A stretch of DNA of 64,000 nucleotides from Eremophila alpestris peregrina (lineage: Eukaryota > Chordata > Aves > Passeriformes > Alaudidae): assembly GCA_009792885.1 (NCBI GenBank), contig WMCF01000007.1, positions 8,640,000 through 8,703,999 on the forward strand, read 5' to 3'. The notes under the pieces are model-generated. The model was not told the DNA's origin. It made no database searches and was given only the letters and a program-made list of their open reading frames with translations. The translations under genes were made by a program, and so were the position numbers. Positions 54,499 through 64,000 of the stretch are shown piece after piece (within the stretch, counting starts at the first letter, position 1; each line of letters opens with the position of its first letter).

Positions 54499-57400
54499 GT
54501 AGGATGCTTGTGTACTGCAGAGGTTTTTTCAAATATTTTTCTCAGTTTCTGATGGTGATGATACTGTGCCTAATTCACTGGAGAAAAAGTGATTGTTTCA
54601 TTAATTTATCAGGTTCAAACAGTTTCATAACAAACATGTCTATACAACAACTAAATTTTAGGAGCTTTTTTAAAGGTCTGAAAATGGGTGAGCTATGAAT
54701 CTGGATGGTTCCTTATATTCACATTTTATATTTTATTTTTTATATTTCATATATAAGGATGAGTGCATGTCTTCCTCTTTGGTTTTAGTTTTGGTTTTCT
54801 GCTGCCATCATTATCTGATTCTTATTAGGAAAACATATTGTGTCCAATTGAAAAAGTGAGTACAAGAAAAAAGTGCAACAAGATTTTAAAAGAGAAGAAA
54901 AAGAATGGAAATATTTTGCAGTAGGTCTTTGGTCTTTAGCTCAGCCCTATCAGCATATGTTCTTGCAAAAACAAGTATTGCTGAGTCTGAAACAATATTT
55001 TGTAATTTTAAAGCAACCAGAGAGTTTCACTGTCTTCACTGAGTAAGGAAAGGGTATCATTACAAATTTTTTTATGGAGAGATTCCTTGGCAATAAAACT
55101 CCCATTGGATTTAATGGAAGGTGCTCATTGTGGCCCTATGGAATTCGTACTTAAGTCTGGCTTTCCCTGTTATGCTGCTTATTCTAGCTAATAACCAATT
55201 TGTAATTGTTTACTTCTCTCTGCCTTTTTTTATTTGACATCATCCAGCTTCTTTTGTCTGGGTTTTTCTTATACATCTGGTTTCTTTTAATTGTGTGGGT
55301 TTTGTCTGTCAGCTACAGTGCCTCAGTAGCTGTTTCACTAAAGCACAAATTCACATATCTGAAGTACTCTGTGTCCACACAGCATCCTGCTGGCAGTTGC
55401 TTCCTTGTGTAGACCCTTTGGTAATAGTAACAGTAGACTACATGGTGAGAAGATGTAAGCAAGTTTTGCCAAAGGTTTCAGAAGCCCTCAAAGCCAGTCT
55501 TCTTTTGGTAGTTATGCAATCACAGTTAATGCAGTAACCATTCAAATGTCTCAGAGTTACAAACAATAAACAAAAATGGTACCAGACACTCTAATGAAAT
55601 TATTCAAGTTTAAAAAAAGAAAATTAACCAAATTGACATTATAGTTGAGATCTAATTGATTATTATAGCCATTTCTCAGCTGTTTGACTTTGGCATCAAA
55701 TTTTCTTTTGAAGTATAGTTATTGATAGTGATGTGTACGTTTCATCTCATTAGCAAGATGCAGCATGCTATATTTTTTATTAGCTTTAATTTTATTCTAG
55801 TTTCCATGTATCTCCTTGGATCTTGTTTTGAGGTCACATTTTAATGAACACTAATGAGAATAATATTTGAGAATGTATGTATGATTTTTGTTTGTATCAC
55901 TAACTATTTTAAAGGACAGACTATAAAAATTCCACTGAGACTAATAGTGAGAAAAACTAAGAGATGAGTGTAAAAAGGAGCAAAACAAGGAGTTTCTTCA
56001 AGGAAGTTTGAGCATTACAAGGCTGCAGGAACTGCAAAATTGTGTGTAATGTAAACGGGGATGGAGTCTGTAAATCTCAAGGAAACCTCATTATATTTTG
56101 GTTAAAGAAATCTTTGCTAACCACTGTAGCATGAATAGCAAAAGGGAAAAGATATGATCTGCTATTGTTTGTGGTGTTATTTATCTCTAAGTTCACAGGA
56201 CACTTCTACAAACAACATTCCTGCATAAGGGTTTTTGTCACTTACATCTAACCATGCACTATTTTACAAAAGCCTGTCTATGGTGGTTGGTAATAGTGTG
56301 CAATGAAAAATGTGCCTATGTTTACAAACTTCCCCTGAAAGCCACTTCTGTAATTTTAAGAAAACATTAAAAAAACTGCAGACTTGAAACTGAATCCATC
56401 CATAAAAGCCAAGTATTTGCTTTGCAGTGACAGGAAGACTTAAGGGATTGGGAATGGTATATAAAACCTTTTCTCTCAAGGTCAGCAGTTCAAATGGTGC
56501 AGTTAAGGCCTAAAACACACCACTTTCTGATTAATGCTCAGTGTCAGTTATAGTTGCACATAATCATGTGCCCATAAAGGTCAGAATATGGGAAAAGACA
56601 CATGGAAATGAATTGCTAAAGGTATTTGGGCACCCAAATCTTGAGGTAGCACCTTGGGTGATCATAGAAAGCTGCTGATCTTTAGGCATTTTCATGACAG
56701 TTAAAACCTAGGACCTTTGAGTAGACTTCTGCTCTTGCTCTTCCTGGTACTAAATTCTTTTGCAAATCTGTTCCTCGTTAACATATTTTAAACTGTTTTT
56801 AATTGTGGCAATAGAGCATGACCTTCCCTCTTATCTTTAGATCAGCTGCCTTCAAACCAGAGCTGAGGTGAGAGACAGTGTGGATCTGACATGCTTGCTC
56901 TGCAGACGGATGCAGGTTCGAAGGCTTAAGGGCTTAAACTTTAGCATCTTTGACCAGCACTAAGTCCATTGCAGTAAATTGTTTTAGTCGTGATGGATGA
57001 ACTGACACTGAAGATGCTTTTTGCAAACACATCCAGCTGCTGCAGCATTCTTTGCTCCCTCAAGTCACCAGGGTTCAAATGTTCGAAGCACAGCACCCTC
57101 TTTCCCTTCACTTTCTCAGAAAGACTTCCTAAGGCTCGGAAATAGGAAGGACCTGAATTTAATTGTGAGAAGTTAATGACATTAGGTCCAATTGGGAGAT
57201 ACAAAATAATCAAGCTTTCCTGTTTTTCTTGATTTGATAATCAATTCGGTTCATCCACAACATGAAGTTTATGGTTATTAATGGTTCAGAGTAACAGAAA
57301 CATAAACAGATTAACTATACATGGATAAACCAGATAGAACCTTCTGTATACTTTCCGAGGTTAAACAAATTTAGATTTTAAAATAGTCACTTCACAGAAT

Positions 57401-60400
57401 TGTACATGGAATCATCTTTGGAACTAAAGAGCAAACTGTAGTGCTTGAGGTATGAAAACAGCTCATGTGTATGTTCATATGTAAAAAGCAGCAAAGTTTT
57501 TAGCAAACAGTATTATACAGAACTAAAAGAGCACCAACTACTAAGAGAATACCAACAAAAAGAGATTATTTAATTATTATGCAATGATTTGTAAATGGAA
57601 GAAAATGGCCATTATCTCATACAGAATCTGTCAAATTTGTGTGTGTGGTCCATTTTATGTTTTCTCCAAGCTGCTCATCTCATCAAGTTTAGGCAAAGAC
57701 AGGAAAATCCCTGCTGTGGTATATTGAGAAGGTTCACACATACAGCAGAACCCTAACAAATAAATTTCAGTTCTTTTTCAACACAAAAAAGAACTACTTT
57801 ATTTAGCACCACCATAAAAAGGTAGGTTGAGGCATATAGTTTCCCAGTTAATTCTCCCCACTCACTTCCCAAACACAATTGCAGCTGTGCTGTCGCAGGC
57901 AGTGATAATCAACATTTTGTAAACGTAATTTTTAAAACAAGGCTCAAACAGCTCTTTTAAATGATGAATTAGTAAAGGAGTAGAAAATCAACATTGTAGA
58001 GTATGGCTCTAAATAGTTTGACTAAAAATCCATGAAGTTTAATTAAAAAAGTGAAACATAACAAACTCCACTTACAAAACAAATTTTGGCTTGTTCCATA
58101 TATTTAATTTTTTCTTCCACCATCCCTTCCTCTTAGATTTTATTCCTAGAGATCATTCAATATAAATGGGAAGAAAACCACTACAAAACTAACTGTGATT
58201 GCTTATCCCTCTCCTATAGGACAATGTAGTTCCTCATGGCTTAGAAGCTTTCCAGTTTCAAATAGATGATGTAATCTTGAAATCATTCCTGCAAGGCCAA
58301 AGAATAAAAGAGTCAGGGCTAGTCCTAATGCTCATTTTTATTGTTACTACTTTAATTCAGATTTCTAGACCAAATACTGTGTGATTTGCAAAGGGTGCTG
58401 AATGACAAAGCTAATGTCAGCATAACGGCAGCTGCCAGTGCCAATGAGATGAAAACTAATTTAAGAGTAAGATTAACAGAAGACTGGCAGTTAATGTCAA
58501 GAGAAACCTGGGGAGAAGGTTACCTGGAATTATGCATGTCTTTGGAACAGTGCCTTTTCCCCACAGGAATGCTATGAGTTTTCAAATCTTGGTTTTACAT
58601 TTCCTGTACTGTTGCAATACATTTTCTTTCTTTATTTCAACAATTATAATTATACTAATGTGAAAAAGCAAAGAACTTACTTGAATTCAGACTTTTGCAT
58701 CTGTATTTGGTTCTTGAATATTATGCATGTCCATGACATGTGAAGGCTGATTCTCTTCCATTACAATCAGAATTACATTTTGTTTCACAACACTAAGACT
58801 ATATTTTTGGGGGGCAAGTTAGAAAGAGGCTCTTTCAGAAGCTTCTGTTTGTAGCACCATAAATTAATTTCACAGGAAACTTACAAGGCTTTTCTTGCTG
58901 GCTCATACTAAGGGACATGGGAGAGGTAGTAGAAAAGCTTCACAAAAAAACTATAAGAGGTACCTGCTTTACTGAAATTGTTTCTTTGCAACTCTTTCTG
59001 TGCCATCTCTTCTTTACTCATTGTATGATCCTTTTCAACTGAGCACTTAAAAGTAATATGATCTTGTTGTGAACAATAATATAAAACATTTTTTTTTATT
59101 TTATTGCTGTTTCTATACCAGAGTTTCCAGCCCCATCACCAGTGTATCTTTCCGAAGTCTTAATCCTCCCTTTACCTCAATTCTGTCTTTTTTGAATGGT
59201 GATAATTTAATGATTTTTTCTTTTTTGATGTTGGTTGTTTTGGGGGTTTTTTAAATCTAAAGATTCTTACAGTGGTTTTGTTATTTCTGTTGTATAGAAG
59301 CTGGTTTCATAGGGATCCAGCCTGAACTATTGCTGCATAAGTGGTAGGATGTTGGCTTGTTGGGGTTGCACAGCTACAATAACTAGGACAGATCAACACA
59401 GGAAAAAAGTATAGAAGATGCATAGAAGGAATGCACATGAAATCTTAATTAAAAATGGAAATCTGCATTTCGTTGTATTCTGATTTTGAAACAGGGAATT
59501 ACATTTACCTTTTTCTGAGATGTAGTCTTCAAATGTGTGTCAGTCAGAGGAAGATGACAGCTTTAAAAGTTGGTGATATTCCAAGTCAATTATCTTTAAT
59601 TATTCCTTTGCAAAATACGATAAATAAATGCAGTAATTTCTCACAGTTTGTTTTCCCATTGACCATTTTGAAAGATAGTCATCTTGCAAACATTCTAGTG
59701 GAGGAATCCAACAACCAGGGAAGAAATCTGTCCTCTAAAATCATAATGATCATTAGAAAGTCTAAAAGTGCGGACAGTCATGAATGTTGTTTGAATGGTT
59801 GTTAGAAAACCAAGGTTTCTGTGCTTCATTATGGTCATGGAAAACTAGCTCCCAGCTGCTTAGATCTAGACATTGAAAAAGAATTAATGGATGTCAGTGG
59901 AACTACTGTGTTCTTAGAGAGAGCTTAAGTGTCTTGCTGAACTTGGGTGTTATAATAATTTGTGGCTTTAGAGACAACAGAAGCTAGTTACTATAGAGGT
60001 ATCATCATAGCAAAACTACTTTTAAATCTTATGGCTCTCTAACTATATTTTCTGTACAATTCAGACCTGCACTTATGCCAGAGCAGATTCATTTTTATAT
60101 ATAGAGATAAATAATATATTCTTGGCATCTAGGACCTTCTTTTCTTAGTTTTGTAAAGGACAATGGCAAATGCAAATATTGGAAATGTGATAATCTCTTT
60201 TTAAAGGTGACCTTTCAAACAGTGGAAATCTATTTAATCAGGTGTGAAATTTGGATTTGTTTTTGTTCCATTTCTGCATCTCTTGTAATTTTCAAAGTTT
60301 ATATAGTTTTTTTTTAAAGATTCTCAGATTTTCTAAAGGTTTAGAGAAGAGCATGGATCTGTTTATTCAAATTCATAATGTGAATATGAGCACCATAAAA

Positions 60401-63400
60401 AATAGGTGAGCTTTGTGAAAGGTTAACTCCTACCCTCAACTCAGAGCTAAGGTCTGTAGTATTAGTACAGTGGGCAATTATTACTGAAATCCACAGTTGC
60501 TTCACCACAAGGAATTTGCTGCATTTGCACATTGCTATTAAACAGTCATGGTTTTGAAGGCATTGGGAAGAACCTGGCAAGAGATGCAAGTGAAGCAAAA
60601 TAAATAGTATGATTTCTTTGACAAAAAATGAAACCTTTTTGGCTGTCATGAATATTTGTTTCTCTTTTCTGCACTGAAAACTTGCTTTCTAAATTTACCA
60701 TTTAATAATGAAAATGTGGTTCAAAAATATAAATAGACCAAAACAGTTGGATTTACATTTTTTTAAATTATGTGTATTTTCTATGGTAATTAGTAGAAAG
60801 TGGTGGTTGTAAAGCACTCCTATTATTGTGGTTACATGACCACGAACTTTCTCTATTGCTTTCACAAAAATATGTATCATAAATATTATCTCCATCTGGG
60901 AAGCTAAAGAATGATTTCCCACAGACTTCCTTTATGTTTGGACTGAAGTATGATGTATTTCAAACAATGTGAAAAGTATTAAAAACAAGTTCAGAACAGG
61001 ATGGGATGATTGCCAGGCCATTACTGTATAACCTTTATGCAAATTTTCCTTTGGCACATTTTTGTGACAGTGTTCAGCAATAAATTTTCAAGGCTGACAG
61101 TGTTGTCTAGACTGCAAACCAAGAGACTGTTGCACATCAAATTATGCTTGGAGCTGAGATACCTAAAATGGTCATGAAAGTATTTGTATTTATAAGCAGT
61201 TTGTAGTTACACACTACTGCTTCACCAAAATCATCTACATGCTTCTAGGGACCAGTCTAGAAAGCTTTCGTTTCATGCAGTGTGTACTCAGAGATTTCTA
61301 ATTTTGTCCAGTTCTGCAATACTGATCGGAAAAAAACTTCTAAAACATTTTTTTGTTTTGTTTTTAAAATGAATCCTTAAAAATTCCTTACTGGTCAATT
61401 ATTTACTGCCTGCACTCTATAAATTGTCAGTGGTAGGTCATGGGCCAATGACCACTTGCTAAAATGACACCAGATTTTTAATTAACACCAAACTTTTGAG
61501 GGAAGCGGTTTTGGAAGGAATGAATAGCATGTAAAGCCTTTAACAAATGGGAAGTGGAGTTAAGACACTTGGACGAAACACCCTGGATTACATGACATCA
61601 CTGTCCACAACACACTTTTCTGTTGGTTAAATAATTTATTTTTTTTTAAAAAAAGGAATTTGCTTCCTAGAGCTGTTCCTCTGGCACTTTCACAAGCATA
61701 ATGTTCACTTCGAATTAACCTTCAAGTGAAAACAAAGAGATCCAAGAGGCACAGTGAGCTTCTATCCAAAAACAGGATTTACAGCAGTAATCAGAAAAGA
61801 CAGTATTAGAGCACTACTATATTAAAGAGCCTTTGATGCCATAGCATGGCAGAACAGCTTTTTTAAGCACAACTGTCTAATACAGACCTGACCTGTGCTA
61901 AAAGTAAAAAGTTTTTTAGGGCTGCTGTGTCAAAGAAGGAGGCAGATAAGAACAGCCTACCCTGGCCAGCTCTGGGAGCTGAGGCTTTACAGCAATGTAA
62001 TCTTTGCCACTGCTATCAAGGAGTACTTAATGACAGAGGTTTGGTGATGGGTTATTCCACAGGTATCTGACGTATTCCTATGCCATAGGTAAAAGCAAAC
62101 AAAGAAGACTACTCTTGTTAGCAGAACTGTAGCAACATGGAGCCATCTGCAAAGTTTATTGTGGGATTTTCTTCTTAGTGTTTTATTTTGGTTGGATTTT
62201 TTCATTTGGTTTGGTGTTTCTTGCTTTCCATCATAATGATGCATATGAGTTAAACACCTAAAATGCATTTCTCATGCTTATCTCCTTTTACTGCTCTCTC
62301 TCAAAAGTGACAGACGAGGTTTGTAAAGGCAAGGAGGTTTATGCCACAGAAAATACACATGGTGTATTGAATATTGCTTTACAAAATGAAACAATACTAC
62401 TTCTGCTGCCAAAAGCTATTCCAGGCTCCAGAGGATATGGCCAAAAATGGTTATGAATTCAAATTTAGAGGGATCTCCTTTGAAAAGATTCTAGGCAGCA
62501 GTACATGCGTGAGCATCTGTTTGCACTGTGGCAAATATATACCAGATCCTCGCTGCTTTTCATAACTCTGTCACAGCTGATGTCTAAAGCTTTTGCAGCA
62601 ATGGAACATAAGAACTTGGTTTATGCACACAATGCTAATGAGAAATTGGCTCACTGTAACATGAAGATGTCCTTCAATATTACAGGAAAAACTTTCATAC
62701 TTTCATACTGTCTTTGCAGTCTCGTCTTACTTAAGACTTAGAATAGCAAACACAGTATGTATTTATGTTAAATAGAAGTCTATTTATCCTTTTTTGTAAG
62801 TTGGCTCCTTCCTAAACCTTTTCTTCTCACAGCACATCAAATTAAACAAAAGTTTCTATTTGAATATCCTGAATATTTTGATGCTGTATTATCTCATCTA
62901 CCCAACAAAAAAGATCCCTAAGGAGCTGATTATATTCTTGCACTACATGTTTTAATCTCTCGGATGGTATCCTCAACCTTCTTAAAAAAAGATTGTTTGC
63001 ATGTACTACTAATCATTGATATGTGATTCATGGCTGTTTGATATGAAGGCAGGAAAAAATTCAGCAGTGCTAAAGCTCATGGCTTGTATTGCATGTACTT
63101 TTAGCTTCAAAATATTTTAAAAGCTGACACATTTATTACACTGAAAATGAAAATCATGGCCAGAAGCCAATCTTTGGTAAACTAAATCAAGCTCCTTTCC
63201 TATATCCAGATTCCCTGAAAAACACTTTTCTTCTGATAAATGCCAAACTGTTTTTATTTCACACAGATTTAGTAAGCTATTCTATGTACATATTACAACT
63301 CAATACATCTACTGAATTTGTTCCAGCATGTTAAACTCACCTCTTCACAAATACTCCACTGCTTGGTAGATGATGACAAGATGATCAAGTGGTAAATGAC

Positions 63401-64000
63401 CAGTGTACTTTTTAAAGGAAGCAAAATTGCCAGAAAGTAGATAAGAGAAGAGATAGTGGGGAAAAAAAAAAAAAGCAGATCTTGAGACACTATCTTAGAG
63501 GTGGGAAAAGACTAGAAAATAAAGATGTGAAAAACAATTGATTTTCTATGTGAGGTGATAATTCAACTTTTAATTGCACAAAGCTTTCGCAGCTCATGAA
63601 AACTACTCCCAGTGGACCACTCTGTTCCCAGATCTTTTTCAATATTACTGGTATCAAAGATAATTTGGGGAGAAGTTCTTCTACATTAGTACCTTGTGTG
63701 TAAAGCTTCTGCAGGATTCATAATTTATCCCATTTTGCAGACATTCTATTAAGCTTTTAGAAATGTGTTTTAATTTTTACTGTAGCTTCTTTTGCAAGAT
63801 ATGTTTTAAATCAATGGTTTGTGCTTTTGCAGACCAAAGCCCATGAATAGTTATGACAATGGGGAAACCAGCTTTAATCAGATTCAGAAGAAGCACATAT
63901 ATTCCTGAATTTTGCTCTCTTGGGAATAGTAACAGTAGCCTTAGAATGTCCAGAATTTTTTTTTTCTCTAGGTCATCCATACTCTCTGTCAGACACAAAA
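54499..64000 (+). other. DLC1: DLC1 intron following the first coding exon (runs off the window)
   Basis: The intron starts at GTAGGA at 54499. Without splicing, the reading frame would continue for 17 codons to a TGA at 54550-54552. No further DLC1 exon is recognisable to the right edge: the charged sequence expected at the start of the next mammalian exon is absent. The stretch is AT-rich with scattered open frames that look like chance, the longest being 100 codons open at 56941-57240 (-) and 116 codons at 59455-59805 (+). I see no clear transposon copy here. Confidence 0.75.

Noticed and set aside
56915..56922. GGTTCGAA, resembling a tRNA or SINE B box
   Set aside because: No A box upstream at the right distance, no cloverleaf fold, and no SINE body around it.
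60341..60649. 102-codon hydrophobic - strand frame
   Set aside because: Leu/Ile/Phe-rich composition as expected of AT-rich DNA; no recognisable motif or exon signals.
1..64000. CRISPR array, operon, phage or bacterial system
   Set aside because: No regular spaced repeats and no clustered intact genes. CR1 elements and a spliced DLC1 exon show this is avian nuclear DNA.

Overview
This is a 64 kb stretch of vertebrate nuclear DNA, almost certainly from a bird. The evidence is a series of CR1 (chicken repeat 1) LINE remnants whose decayed reverse-transcriptase reading frames and characteristic 3' ends can be read directly. The rest is AT-rich, gene-poor sequence with simple repeats, one 60-base run of N, and a single large, convincing coding exon. 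Nothing bacterial, phage-like or CRISPR-like is present. Most open frames longer than 60 codons are chance frames in AT-rich DNA.

The anchor is the + strand exon at 53340-54498. It encodes the N-terminal part of the long isoform of DLC1 (deleted in liver cancer 1; a RhoGAP-SAM-START protein). The predicted protein starts at an ATG at 53452 and runs 349 codons to a consensus splice donor (AAG|GTAGGA). The exon opens after a polypyrimidine tract and CAG acceptor. Its 112 nt of 5'UTR holds three short upstream ORFs, one of which overlaps the main start codon. The SAM, RhoGAP and START domains lie in later exons beyond the right edge, so 54499-64000 is intron.

Layout. 1-8400: no gene seen. 8420-8960: CR1 remnant, + strand. 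9060-15130: no gene, one tiny CR1 tail. 15130-16140: the longest CR1, + strand, running from the RT domain to the 3' end. 19276-19842: possible decayed coding sequence, - strand. 20528-21030 and 22667-22870: CR1 remnants, - strand. 24541-24813: a short protein-like - strand frame with a polyadenylation hexamer just after its stop; by position and orientation it is a candidate for the C8orf48 gene that neighbours DLC1 in mammals. 33808-34062: CR1 3' end. 40080-40700: a CT microsatellite, an assembly gap and possible donor sites; this is my best guess for the first, non-coding DLC1 exon and promoter, which would make 40.7-53.3 kb intron 1. 41660-42440: a second decayed, protein-like region on the - strand. 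53340-54498: DLC1 coding exon. 54499-64000: DLC1 intron.

I found no sign of a novel multi-gene system. The points most worth checking are the DLC1 upstream ORFs, the candidate C8orf48 homologue, the unidentified - strand decayed frames, and whether the gap region is the DLC1 long-isoform promoter.
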